Part shown: piece after piece, positions 45,601 to 56,690 of the stretch | Position numbering within the stretch: the stretch's first letter is position 1 | Layout of the letters: each line of letters starts with the position of its first letter | Program-made: the position numbers and the translations under genes | Notes under the pieces: model-generated | The model's database searches: none | What the model saw: only the letters and a program-made list of their open reading frames with translations | What the model was told of the DNA's origin: nothing | Assembly: GCA_010015655.1 (NCBI GenBank) | Contig: ML976785.1 | Location: 31,226 to 95,225, forward strand | Direction: 5' to 3' | DNA from: Bimuria novae-zelandiae CBS 107.79 | Lineage: Eukaryota > Ascomycota > Dothideomycetes > Pleosporales > Didymosphaeriaceae | Length of the DNA stretch: 64,000 bases

Positions 45601-47900
45601 ACTAAGAAACTACCTTAATATATTTATAGTTGCCTACCTTAATAACATCCTGATATTCTCTAAACAAGAGAAGGATTATATATAACACGTATAAACAGTA
45701 CTACGAGCACTAGACAGCGCCAATTTATAATTAAAACTTAAGAAATATAAATTCTATGTCACAGAATTAGAGTTTCTAGGACATGTCATTAATACTAAAG
45801 GTATCTAAGTAAGCCCTTCGAAGATTAAGGAAGTAAAGAAGTAGAAATTACCTACTAACCTTAAGGAAGTATAAGCCTTCCTTAGATTTACTAAATTTAA
45901 TAGACAGTTTATTATAAACTACTCTAGAATTACGCTACCACTTACGAACCTCACAAAGAAAGACAAACCTTTTAATTAGATAAAAGAATGCGAGCAAGCA
46001 TTCCAAACGCTACGGAAAGCATGTATTACGCCACTAGTCCTTATACACTTCTAGGACAACAAACCCTTGCGTATTAAAACAAACGCAAGCGACTTAGCAG
46101 TCAGAGCATGCGCGAAACAAGAGAAGGATGGTAAATAGCACCTAATTATATACTACGCACACAAGTTTACACCCGAAGAATTACGATACGAAGTACACGA
46201 TAAAGAACTACTCGCAATTATAAAAGCTATTAAACACTAGAGGATCTATGCACATAGTTGCTTAGAACTTATAATCTTTACAGACTATAAAAACCTCACA
46301 CGTTTTACAACCACGAAAGAACTGAACTAACGATAAGGAAGATAGTCAGAAACACTAGGATAATATAAATTTAAAATTGTGTACACCCTAGGTAAGGAAA
46401 ACGGACGAGCAGACGCTCTTAGCAGAATAAATAATAATAAAGAAAAGGTTAAAACCTACTCCGTAATACTAAAGAAAAATCCTAACGGTTCCCTAGAACC
46501 GACGGTAGAACTTAATTAACTCCTTATACTCACACGGGAAGTACCAAAGGAACAATAGACAGAGGTTATACGATAATACCACGACAACCCTGTATATGGA
46601 CACCCTGGAATTAGAAAAACAATGGAGCTAATCCAAAGGAACTACAGCTTTAAAGGAATTAAGGAAGTAGTAATAACCTACATACGTAAATGCGCAGATT
46701 GCTAGCGCAATAAACACGCAACACATCCTAAGTACGAAGAAATGCAAGCCATCTAGATACCCACAGCACCATGGGAAGACATCGCAATAGACTTTATCAC
46801 AGAATTACTAAAGTTAAAGGATCCTATAAACGAAGTAAGTTACGACGTAATACTAATAATCGTGTGCAGATTTACTAAATACGTGGAATTACTATTGTGT
46901 AAAAAGGTAATAACATTAATAGAACTAGCGTTCCTTATCCTAGATCGACTTATACGACATCATGGCATTCCCAAGACAATTATTAGCGATAGAGACAAAC
47001 TCTTCACTTCGAACTACTAGACAACACTCATGGCACTTATTAAAATAAAACGAAAACTATCAACAGCCTACCACCCACAGACGGACGGACAAACGGAACG
47101 TACGAATTAAACAATGGAAACGTACCTACGCATCTACTATAACAACTAGAAGAATAACTAGATTTCCCTATTACTAATAGCATAATTAGCATACAACAAC
47201 AAAATATTAGCAGTAACTAGATATACACCGTTCTATGCAAACCACGGAAGACATCTACATCTCTTTAATTAGATATTTCCTACTACTATTAGAACGGAAG
47301 AAGCCATTAACACGGCTATAAAAATAAAAGAAATACATCAACAACTCTAAGAGAACCTCGAGAAAGCTTAACAGCAAAGTATTTCTTATACGAACCGAAA
47401 AAGAAAAACGGCACCTTAGCTAAAGAAGGGGGATAAAGCATATCTACTTACGAAAAATCTTCGAACCTAGAAGAAAAAGCACAAGAAACTAGATCATGTT
47501 AAGGTTAGGCTATTTTTTATTTATAAATAAATATCACTAGTTAACTACTAATTAGAACTATCGCCAGATGCAAAGATATACCTAGTATTTTATATAGACT
47601 AACTCGGGCCCGCAGACCTTGAAACACTAGTTAAAATAACCTTCTATTACTAGCTGGAGGAAGAAACCAAATTCGAAGTTAAGAAGATACTATAACACAC
47701 GAATTAGCCACAAACATATCTAATTAAGTAGAAAGGATACCTATACTTAGAAAACACATAGGAACTAGAAGCAAACCTTAGAAACTATTATTAATTATTA
47801 GTATAATACTATCGTTAGACTACAAGAAGGAATCAGGAACAATTAAAGGAGAACCTAATAAAAATTCGTTAAGAAGAAGATCTATTAATAGATTAGGAAA
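42645..47900 (+). pseudogene. Gypsy-3 gag-pol (degenerate)
   Basis: Gag starts at MASDNHVTPIGD (42645). The zinc knuckle near 43480 is better kept than in Gypsy-2 (CFIYGKPGYIARNC). Protease relic MLDLGAQESYV near 44588. The reverse transcriptase site at 45635-45646 reads YLNN where YLDD is expected: both catalytic aspartates are changed to Asn by G-to-A. Integrase about 46560-47260 with QTDGQTERTN near 47080; chromodomain about 47683-47790. Dead by many stops. Confidence 0.86.
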
Positions 47901-47918
47901 GGGATTATTAGCCTGTAA

Positions 47919-48395
47919 CTAGCCTAGATTAGCGAAGAAATTGTTTCGGAACAAAGTATCTGCACTTAAGCTCTCTGTCTCTTACACCTTATCCTAGGCG
48001 TCTAGTAACTTCTTATCTTAACGCGCGAATAACCTCTTACGACTCTTAATCTCTAATAACTTATACTTATAATAAGTAAGTTCTTATTAACTGCGTAACG
48101 CTTCTTCCTTAGCGCGAGCCAGAGCTAATTATTTTTTACGCTCCTTATCCTCTACCTTCTCCTACTTCTCTTCAGGAACAAACAGTTCGCATTCGCTCCT
48201 TGCAGCAATACAACTAGCGTAACAACTAGATATAGTATCTATAAAATAACAAATATTTAGCTTTTCGCAGCGACCGCAACGAAAAGGCATCTCTCTACTA
48301 CTCTCTTTAACACGGCGAATATAATTACGTTGCTCTTAGGTTAAAGTCTTCTTGCGAGGCGCGCGCGCTTTATAAGGCTTAGGATCTTTAGGCAT
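47919..48395 (-). pseudogene. Antisense accessory gene of Gypsy-3
   Basis: Homologue of the Gypsy-2 antisense gene: it starts MPKDPKPYKARAPRKKT (ATG 48393-48395) and stays in one phase for 159 codons to TAG 47919-47921, with internal stops. The Cys cluster is partly lost: FRCGRCEKLNICYF aligns without gap to the Gypsy-2 segment, with the third Cys now Tyr (TGT to TAT) and the preceding Arg now Cys (CGT to TGT), both RIP-type transitions. Position and orientation are as in Gypsy-2, so the gene is a fixed part of the family. Confidence 0.7.
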
Positions 48396-48526
48396 AGTTA
48401 GGAAGGCATTAAGACTAGAACACGAAAATAGCTACTCACGCGAGTATTTATATACGACGACCGTATCTATAGCCAAGGGGCGCGGAACGAGGATACTAAG
48501 AACGCTATCTAGAAGAGGGGAGGTAA

Positions 48527-48751
48527 TGTTAGGATCTAAACATGTATAGAACGCGGAGGACTAACAGGCCTTAGTAGAAGTGACACTCGGCGGGGTTGCG
48601 TAACCAAGGTCACGTAATATACCATCCAGCCAAGACATACTATCTTGCCAAGATTATAGAAGGTGCACCATCCACGGACGGCGCGACCATCTATCGGAAT
48701 CTAGGAACGGTAGAAAGAGAGATAGATAGTAAGATTTACCCCACTTATATA
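48527..48751 (+). repeat. Gypsy-3 3' LTR, left piece
   Basis: First half of the split 3' LTR. The break is at a TA (48750-48751) within the promoter-like TATATAA. Confidence 0.93.
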
Positions 48752-49642
48752 ACGTGTCCGTGCACCCAATACACGGATTCAGCCAATGCACGCCGAACAC
48801 CATAAACGGTCTATTAGAAATAAGGCTGCAGAACCACCCACAAACAATATTATTATAAGATTTTCTACTAGGATAGTAAATCGATAGCTGCGATTCATTT
48901 GCACTATTTAAATCTATCTAGAAGCTTAACGTCGCGGCCGCTTCGTGTGGATTTGGTTGGGGCAGCAGATGCGCCCTTTAAGGCCTCCCCAACATCCGTA
49001 GCATTAACAACACGTTTCTAACGCTTTCTGCTCTGTGGAGATGGCTGAAAAGCTTTTCTCTTACTCCTTTAGGATAGTTGTAGAGCCTTTTTAGCGTTAT
49101 CGGCAGACTTCTGGGCAGTGCGCTGAGCTACCTTTTCAGCTCTCTCCTTCTCCTTTGCCTTCTTCGCTGCCTCTCTCGCTGCACGCTTTTCTTGCTGGAT
49201 TTTCTCCTTGTATAGCTTAGCTACCTTCTTTAGCTCTGCTATCTCTGCTTTTTAAAGCTGCTGCTGCTTATCCTCTTGCTCCTTAATTAATTAACAATAA
49301 CGTGCCTCCCTTACTTTCCTTAGTAACTATAAGATAGCCCTACTATAATACTCCTAGCGCTGTTAAAGGTCTAGAGCTTTACTCTTCTTATTACGCTTCT
49401 TCTTAATAGATAGCGCCTGCCTAAGCCCATCGTTGTCATGCTTAAGCAGCTTATTTTTAACAGATAGGTAGTAGAGTGATTAACGAAGCTTCTGTGTATC
49501 CTTACTACTTTAATTACTCACTGTAGAGCGTACAAGCCTATCCATCTTTCTCCAGTCATAATCGCTAAGCCCTGATGAGGAGCTATTGCCTGATTCTTAA
49601 TCCTGGGTGAACCTATTAAGGATAGGGTCAGGATCAGGTGGC

Positions 49643-51019
49643 TTGGTTAGTTGGTTGGTTAGTATTCATTTTACGTCTCTTTAATGGGGATTAAGTCCAC
49701 CATCTCGCCTCCCGAAGGGCATATACGACGTGCTAAGCTATAGAATTACAGTGCTAACACACTACCCTAGAAAGCATTTCTTGCCTGCGCGGGTATTACT
49801 ACCATTTCGGAACTACAGCTCCCCTTCCAGTTAGGGAGGCTAAGCGATATATATACATTAGGGTGGTTTCCTTGCATTTTAAGGCATCTATGTGCTAAGA
49901 GAGAGAGAGAGCGAGTGTGTGTGTGTGTGTGTGTGTGTGTAGGGGGAGGGGAAAGAGAGGAAGAGGGGTGGAGAGTATTACAGCTATTATGCTAGACCTA
50001 GTTCTTACTAGGTGCTGCATTGCTTGTTGCTGTTGCAGGGCTGCAGGAGCTAGCGGGGACAAATCTTAGTGTAGTACTATGTGAGTTAGGTGAAGGCTTC
50101 AAAGGCCTCTGGATCCCCCAGCAGCACCGCAGTATACGCCAGGCCGTTAGCCCGGCTGGATAGTGGTGTAGGTGGTCGAAGTGGCCATCTACTAAAGGCC
50201 CCTAGGGTCTTGCGGCAGAGCGCAAGGTGCTCTGGTATCTTGTCCTATCCGCATAAGCAGGTAAGGTTTGCATCCTTATAGTTGTACTTTTAGTGGTACC
50301 AGGCAAAATCCCCATGTCTAGACCAGATAGAAAGCAGTCTGGCTAAGATAGCTCTTGGTAGGTCTAGTTCCTTTAGACTGCTGCGTGGTGCATAGTCTAG
50401 GTGCCAGCTTTTGTACCATCTAGAGAGTTTATTCTTTTTGTCAGATTACTAGATCTACTATATATGTTGTAATATCTTGCGGGCAATTGTCTTAATGCCT
50501 AAGAGTGTAGGCAGAGCAGCTTTACCCGTTAGGGGTAATAGGTGTTGGGCTTCTAGGTTAGCTAATCTGTCTGCTACCTCATTTCCTTCAATGCCTAGGT
50601 GTCTGGGGGCCCATTTAATAGAGACGTCGTGAGTCTCCATAGCGCCATGGCACTCCAAAAAGGCCCATTAAGAGGTAGGGGGTAAATCGCCCCTTAGGCA
50701 CTATATAACTAAGGTGCTGTCTATACACAGCTAGATTTAACAGGTATTAAACTCTAGTTATCTTATAGTGTGCTGGAAGCCTCTTTATGCTCCTACTACC
50801 TTAGCGTTAAAGACGTGCGAGGTAGAGTTAAGTAACCCGCGTCCAGTCTGTAGTTGCTTTCCGTTCTAATACACTATAAAGCTATAGGTCACCCGCTTTT
50901 CTCCTTCCTTTGTGTACTGTTCAGAGCCATCTGAGAAGATAGTCACGTCTAGTAGTGGGAGATGGGCCCACTATATATTAAAAGCCTTAGCTGCAGTCTT
51001 CTTGTCTATGCTAAGCGTT
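49643..51019 (-). mobile_element. 5'-truncated LINE (Tad1-like) with RNase H domain, inside Pogo-4
   Basis: The 1377 bp insert is bounded by an 18 bp target duplication GGGTCAGGATCAGGTGGC (49625-49642 and 51020-51037). On the minus strand it begins in an RNase H domain: VTIFSDGSEQYTKEG near 50945, ECHGAMETHD near 50650 and IKWAPRHLGIEGNEVADRLA near 50600, the typical end of Tad1-clade ORF2. The 3' region of about 800 bp is noncoding and the very end is a CTAACCAACCAACCAACTAA repeat instead of poly-A. Absence of EN and RT shows strong 5' truncation. Confidence 0.88.
49901..49940. repeat. (GA)n(GT)n microsatellite in the LINE 3' region
   Basis: GAGAGAGAGAGAGCGA followed by about twelve GT units. 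Confidence 0.9.
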
Positions 51020-52255
51020 GGGTCAGGATCAGGTGGCGATATACCTATGGCTCTAAAAGAGCTGAGGATAGTTAATTCCTTAAAAGAGGCCTTCCACGCA
51101 TTCCAGAATAGGGGAAAGAAGTCGCCTTTAGTAATAGAAGCTAGGCCCTGGCTTCTATAAAGGTATCTTAATAGCTCTGCTGAGTAGGCTGTTAATAGAG
51201 GCTTAAACATCGCAATATTAAGTGGCTAAAGTGTATAAGTTAAATAAGGAGGCAGGACAGCAAGCAGGATCCTATTCTAATTATAGTAGTTAATAAAGTC
51301 TATAGTGACATGAGATCCGTGGCCGTCCATAATTAAAAGTCGATATAATCGTCGAGTCTTCTCTTTTGTACAGCGATCAAACACCTGCTTAAGCTAGGCA
51401 AGCCTGATATCGTTGTTCGTCCAGCTAGAGGATGATAAGGTGATAAAGACTTCATGATATCCTGCCTTGATATCCTCGACCCAGCTTAATTGGATGTCCT
51501 TGTTGGCAGCCTCATAGATAAGGCTTGGCGGCAAAGCTGATCCATCAGCGCAGATACATGCTAGGAGCGTGATCCACGCGCGATTGCCATCCTGGAGTGA
51601 TGCCCTAACCTCCTTCTTCTCCCACATTCGTCTGCTGAATATCCTCTTTGTTCTACCAACGATACCGATCAGGACACCTTTTTCATCTATATTGTAGATA
51701 TGACGAGGATCTATGCGATATTAATCGATCTTGCTGTGTACAAGGTTGAAATAGAGGCGATATTTATCCACTGAATTAGCTTTGTGGCGATTGCTGTCCA
51801 TGCCGACGGTCCATTGCGAGATGAGATGAATGCTGTGTTGGTTGATAAAGCGGGTAACCCAGCTCTCGCTGACTGGCTCCTTTGCTATCGTCGAGGCAAA
51901 ATTCTGTATCATCTCTCTAGTAGGAGGTATATGTCTCTCTGTGAGCCTTTTGATATATCGTACAAGCTCCTGCTCTTGCTGTGGGTTAAGCTTTCGCTGA
52001 TTGATTGTGTTGGCTGCACGCGTCGCGGTAACACCTCGGTGCCTTCGTGAGAGTGTAGATCGATTAACACCATATCTGGTAGCAATTTCTGTATATGAAA
52101 AATCTTCTCCTGGTTCTCGCGATTCGATCTCATCTATCGCAGCTTGAATTGGATCCATATTGGTGGAGTTATCGCGTGTTGAAAGTAGGGAGTTTTGACG
52201 CGTCGGATGTTCGGCGTGCATTGGCTGAATCCGTGCATTGGGTGCACGGACACGT

Positions 52256-52490
52256 TATAAACCCACACGAATACCCTTAAGGCATTCGTGTTTAACCTGT
52301 TTATTAATTTATCGTTTAGATCTGAATAAGCAACCTTGTTGATTTGATTGTGCTGTACACACCTTTGATACCAACGCCCTTAGTGACAGGCGTAAGCTAT
52401 CACTATAACCCTTTCCCGTCCTACCAGTACTCCTGCCCGAGAACCAACCTTAGCCCCTTAGAGAATAGCTACCTCTTTGGGATCTTAACA
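52256..52490 (+). repeat. Gypsy-3 3' LTR, right piece
   Basis: Second half of the split LTR, resuming at the duplicated TA with AAACCCACACG as in the 5' LTR. Confidence 0.93.
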
Positions 52491-52495
52491 TTTTA

Positions 52496-53190
52496 TAGCC
52501 TTTAGGTATAGGCTTTATCTTAATTATTACTTTTTTTAACATGTGTCTAGTAAATTTTATAATTACTTTATTAACGTAAAGGTGCTTACTAAGTATTTAG
52601 CATAGTAGTAAGCGCTCGCGAAGCAGCTAAGAGAGATCCTAAACGTAGCTAAATAAAGAGTAAAAGCTCTACTCTATCTTAATATAATATAAGTATTAAT
52701 CTAGCTACTACTAGCGCTGACGGAATATAAAGTTATTAATTTTATATATAGGAGCATTCTAGTAGCCCTTCTTTTAGTACTTTACTAATAAGGGCTCCTA
52801 ATAGACGCCTATATAAATAATAATTATAAAGTACGGATATTCGTTTTTAGGTATAGTAGCTACTAGGCGTCGCTGCGCGGAGCGCCTTAGCATACTAATT
52901 TATATAATATACTATATAGTCTATAACTTTAGTAACGAAGTATAAATTAAATAAGGTAATTAAATTACTATAATTAATATTTTTAAGTAGGTTAGCTTCT
53001 CTAAAAATATATAAATTACTAATATTAAGAGGTTTTTAATTAGGTAGTAAATTTACTAGCAAATTAGGCTTTTTAGCGTTAAATTTACTATATTTTATAT
53101 ATTTTATAAAGTTAAAGTTATTACTAAGTAGGCTAATAGCTTTTAGCATGTTTATAGGTATAGGTAATTTTAAAAAAGCGTATTTTAGCT
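52496..53190. repeat. AT-rich RIP-degraded DNA at the right edge of the nest
   Basis: Long TA-rich stretch without open frames. It changes sharply to normal composition near 53195, where the next gene's upstream region begins. Confidence 0.55.
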
Positions 53191-53440
53191 AGTAAATAGA
53201 AACTGCTAACATCACGATACAGATTTGGTGTTTACTTGGCAGCTGTCCTGATTGGCCATTTCCATGTGGCCCGTGTGCGGCAGATTTTGGCCATGCGGGG
53301 GACATGAACCACTTTATTCGGCTCTGAACATACCCATTGACCCGCAGTGAACACGTTTCGTCTGGTACGGCATAAACTCTTAAGCTTCGCATGTAGCCAA
53401 TTCACACGCCATCTGCAATTTTCTATTTTCTCGCACCGCA

Positions 53441-54672
53441 ATGGCACCTCCAGGGTTTGCCCCACCGAGCTATGCTCACCAGAATATTCCTGAACGATAC
53501 ATGCATAAGGAGCCTCCGCCACCAGGAACAGACACCAATGGCCGTGCCTACTTCATCTTCTTCTCCTATTTGGGGCTCTGCTTCTCTTTGAGCGTCTTCA
53601 TCATTTACAAGTTGGTTCGGAATTACAATGTGTTGTCTAAATCAAACACTGCACGGCTGCCAGACAAACGCCATGTAAGAACATTTGCTGTACTAGCAGC
53701 TCTTAGCCTCTGTACGACATGGTACTACATGTTCAATTACTTCCGAGTTTCGTACCAAGCCTGGGCAATGTGGCGATCACGATTCGATATCAGTCAGGGT
53801 CAGATGCACTGGGGACTATGGTTGAGAGAAACATCACTGTTCAGAGAGGCCTGGGAGACGGTCATTGTAGGCAATGCACGCTACTGGTGGTCGCATCAAA
53901 TCTTCTTCTTTGCTTGCGGGCTCGGACTAAGCCTTGAGGAGCGAGGTAAGTCTACGAGGTTCGACGACACGGCGGCCGTTAATGAATGACAGGTATCCGT
54001 CGCGGTATCAAGTATACTTGGGCGTTCATGCTGCTTGGCCAAATCGTCGCCATCAGCTTCGCGACCAATCTATATCTCCTCACTCTCCTACTGACGCCTC
54101 CGCCGCCCTCTCCTCCATCCTCCACGGGGGTCTATCGAAGGAAATGGCTCGGTCCGTGGCTCATCAACCTCCTCTCTATCGTCTTCACCATTTATCCAGC
54201 GTATCAACTCGCCGACGAGCATTACTGGTACCACCAGAAGGAGTTCATGCCCATGCTGCTCACGCCGCATGTGGCTCTCCTCGTTATGCCATTGCTCCGC
54301 GCAATCATCCCCCAAAAGTATCTATCCGACTCAAACGTGGAGTTCGCGGGCACCGTCTACAAGTTCATTTGGGCCGCAAACAATTTCGGGGGTGGTCTGC
54401 TGTTCGTGAGGGTGACCGGGTTAGCCTACAACTACAGTGGAGCTCGGGGTATCTGGCAGCAACTATTCGAGCATCCAGCAGTCAGCAGTGTAGCGTTTGA
54501 TGCCATCTTTTGCTGGATTACTTGGGGAACATGGTGGGCTATTCAGACGAGGACGGTTACGGAACGTCCGGCGATCGATGACGAGGCCGAAAAGGAAGGC
54601 GCGTGGACGGGCGCTGGATCGGGACGAACTGATGCGGTCGCAGATGGAGACAGCAGCTTACGCCGGCGGTGA
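53441..54672 (+). CDS. Multi-pass membrane protein, fungal, function unknown (2 exons)
   Basis: Exons 53441-53945 and 53993-54672 join through a 47 nt GTAAGT...CAG intron to 394 aa. The N-terminus is Pro-rich (APPGFAPPSYAHQN, PPPPGTD). About seven or eight hydrophobic segments follow, from residue 38 (FIFFSYLGLCFSLSVFIIY) to about 360, and the C-terminus is acidic and cytosol-like. NYFRVSYQAW, RYWWSHQIFFF and DEHYWYHQKEFMP give a Trp/Tyr-rich interface style that I cannot assign to a named family. There is no signal peptide. Reading through the intron would end at 53987-53989, so splicing is needed for the full protein. It lies 250 bp from the transposon nest with normal codon use. Confidence 0.78.
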
Positions 54673-55625
54673 ACGGACGGTCGTGGTATATTGCGATGTG
54701 TACCTGTGGTACACTGCGTACGACGTGTGGGAAGGCGATGAACTCTGCTCAGAGACACATCCAGTGAGAGAGCTTAACTTCAGATGGCAAGCGCGTGACC
54801 AAAGTGCGCAAAAATAAATGAGCATAGAGCTAGAAGTAGTGAGGCTGATGGCTGATGGCGGATGGTGATGGCGCCGTAGCATTGCGGTGGGAGCGAGCGG
54901 CGGCAAACCGGCAGCTAGCCGGAGGAAGCTAAATCTTCCACCCAAAAGTTTCCCTCAATCACAGAAAGTCACACCTATGCCCCGCGCAATATTGTAAATT
55001 ATAATATAATTTCTGATAACACCGAGTACACTCACCTTGTCGACTGCCCTGTACAAACTGCGTCCAAGTATTGAAATCCCCAAAGTGCTGCTTTGTCAGC
55101 ATACCCCTCCCCTCTAACCACTCGTTCCAATACTCTCGATATTACAATGCAATTGCCACAACCATGGGATTACTCTCGCCTTGGTGACACTCACTGAACC
55201 ATCGCGTACTCGGTTACATCTTGCCCATGGGGTAGAGACGGCAATGGTGCAGCACTGAAAGCTTGACCTTATCCGAATGGCGCCCCGCAAAGCTTCGCGC
55301 GCTACTGCATCACGATGATCAACATGCCTATTTCGAGCAGACACCATCTGCTTTAGGTTCCAAGAACACGGGGTGCATTCGGATAAATCGCTACAAACTC
55401 AGTGAACCGAACACCACTATGTCATGCGACAGCCTGATCGGCGGTGACCATGTGACCTCACAGCTCAGCGCTGGTGCGAACTATCATGGCCTTCATAGGG
55501 CCTGGCAGCGGGCCAAAAGTATATAAGGAGACACGCAGGTCGTGAAATTGACACACAACAGCATCGAGCTTCCAACAGATCGATTCACTCTTACACAATC
55601 CACTCGCTCACACCCCAACAGCACC
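54673..55625. other. Intergenic, membrane protein gene to secreted protein gene
   Basis: About 950 bp with a small AT-rich patch at 54990-55015. No supported gene. TATA box of the next gene at 55522. Confidence 0.4.
55522..55527 (+). promoter_or_regulatory. TATA box of secreted protein gene
   Basis: TATAAG in AGTATATAAGGAG, 104 bp before the start at 55626, followed by a pyrimidine/CA-rich leader. Confidence 0.5.
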
Positions 55626-56249
55626 ATGAAGCTCGCTCTCCCAACGCTCACTCTGGGCCTCGCCGCCCTCACATCAGCACAATACGACATCGAATCCAAG
55701 CCCTTCCGTCTCGTCCTCTCCTCCAAAGACAAGACCGTCGATGGCCAGACCCTCTCCGCCTGCCACGTCGGCGCAGCCATCGAATCGCTCTGCCTCTCGG
55801 GCGTCCCCTCGACCTCAAAACCCGATTTCATCCCCGCCGCAACCTTCCGCTTCAACACCTCGTCCACCGTGGGCACGCCTTCCGCACCCGCCGGCGGCGT
55901 CCCCGGCGTCCTAACCTACAAGCTCAACGCCACCCCGCCGATCCCCTCGTCGCTGCAGTTCTCCTACGATCCTACCACGGACTTCGCGCTGCCACTGCTG
56001 TTCCCGGGGACGGGAGCGAGCACGCAGACGTTGGCGTTCGACAGCAAGAACCGCTTGAATGTGCAGGGGTACGTGGATTATACTACGAGCCCGCCGACGG
56101 CCGGCGAGTACAAGCCGTACTATAGGTGGTACGCTTGTCTGACATACTTCTCGGTGTATGAGTATGAGAATCTAGTGTGGGCTTTAGGAGATGGCAAGCC
56201 GGAGACACCGGGGTGCGCGAAGGTGGATGTGAAGAGGGTTTTCATCTGA
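55626..56249 (+). CDS. Small secreted protein, 207 aa (fungal DUF7907-like)
   Basis: An earlier in-frame ATG (55542) exists, but ATG 55626 (context GCACCATGA) immediately starts a signal peptide (MKLALPTLTLGLAALTSA, cleavage before QYDIESKPF). The mature protein begins with a beta-strand-like SKPFRLVLSS, has cysteines at ACHVG, SLCLSG, YACLT and PGCAK (two likely disulfides) and a Tyr/Trp-rich final third (YKPYYRWYACLTYFSVYEYENLVW in parts). This layout recalls fungal secreted proteins grouped as DUF7907, from memory and not checked. It is probably a wall-associated or effector-like protein; no catalytic motif is visible. Confidence 0.78.
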   Translation: MKLALPTLTLGLAALTSAQYDIESKPFRLVLSSKDKTVDGQTLSACHVGAAIESLCLSGVPSTSKPDFIPAATFRFNTSSTVGTPSAPAGGVPGVLTYKLNATPPIPSSLQFSYDPTTDFALPLLFPGTGASTQTLAFDSKNRLNVQGYVDYTTSPPTAGEYKPYYRWYACLTYFSVYEYENLVWALGDGKPETPGCAKVDVKRVFI

Positions 56250-56584
56250 GCGATAGAAGAGGCGTGACTGAGGGCAAATAATAGGTGGTGGTGGTAGTTA
56301 ATGGGTGAGCGTTTGGTTGGTCGAGCAATAGTTTCGGAAGGACAGCGCAGTGTTAAACAAAGGAGAGCACATACGCAGTACGAAGCAATACAGCGACAGT
56401 AATAATCCTCAATATAATGTATTGTTTCCTTCAAGACTTTCCACGCACATCTCCGTCCATTCCGTTGTTGCTATTCCGCGGTCCAAAAATAGCGTGGTCG
56501 TATGCGGTGGGGCACACTCACAACCAACGTCGCACATTCACACTCAAAACTACAGGAAACAAAAAACGCAAAAAGGAAATAGAC
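56250..56584. other. Intergenic, upstream of tRNA
   Basis: No gene. The T-rich complement at about 56550-56584 (TTTCCTTTTT, GTTTTTTG on the minus strand) is the Pol III terminator of the tRNA. Confidence 0.5.
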
Positions 56585-56690
56585 AGCCCGACGTGGGGGT
56601 CGAACCCACAACCTTGAGATGCCGTGTAATCGAGTTTATTAGACCGTGAATACTAAGAGTCTCACGCTCTACCGATTGAGCTAGCCGGGC
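56585..56690 (-). tRNA. tRNA-Lys (anticodon CUU) with a 33 nt intron
   Basis: On the minus strand exon 1 is 37 nt (56690-56654), the intron 33 nt (56653-56621) and exon 2 35 nt (56620-56586), then the discriminator base. The acceptor stem GCCCGGC pairs with GTCGGGC (one G-U); the D arm GCTCAATCGGTAGAGC is standard; the anticodon stem TGAGA/TCTCA encloses loop CTCTTAA with CTT at 34-36. The intron sits after position 37, the canonical place. B box GGTTCGACCCC is perfect. T-rich DNA follows. Confidence 0.96.

Larger units (their letters stand above)
48904..52158 (-). pseudogene. Pogo-4 transposase, interrupted by a LINE and several stops
   Basis: Starts at MDPIQAAIDEIES (ATG 52156-52158). Helix-turn-helix about residues 1-55, CENP-B-type second domain to about 140, first open to a stop near 51721. 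NIDEKGVLIG and LIMDGHGSHV carry the first two catalytic acids; PLNIAMFKPL the third position (Asn). The frame is broken by the LINE at PPDPDP and continues into a Lys/Glu-rich coiled coil ending GRDVKLLDRFK (stop 48904-48906). Without the LINE and one duplicate copy of its target the frame is 620 codons with no indel. Confidence 0.88.
48752..52255 (-). mobile_element. Pogo-4, pogo/Fot1-like DNA transposon inside the Gypsy-3 LTR
   Basis: 48 bp terminal inverted repeats with one mismatch (48752-48799 and 52208-52255), starting ACGTGTCCGTGCACCC, flanked by TA. The span of 3504 bp includes a LINE fragment; without it the element is 2109 bp, like the other three. The 5' two thirds of the transposase is less mutated than the LTR elements around it. 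Confidence 0.94.
42140..52490 (+). mobile_element. Gypsy-3, Ty3/gypsy chromovirus, 3' LTR split by Pogo-4
   Basis: 5' LTR 42140-42597 (458 bp). 3' LTR 48527-48749 plus 52256-52490, which is also 458 bp once Pogo-4 and its extra TA are removed. Target duplication TTTTA at 42135-42139 and 52491-52495. Without the nested DNA the element is about 6845 bp. It is in the same family as Gypsy-2 by gag, pol and antisense gene, but its LTR lacks the palindrome array. Confidence 0.95.

Noticed and set aside
55542..55625. Earlier in-frame start for the small secreted protein
   Set aside because: The added 28 residues are polar and precede a clean signal peptide; it begins only 15 bp after the TATA box.
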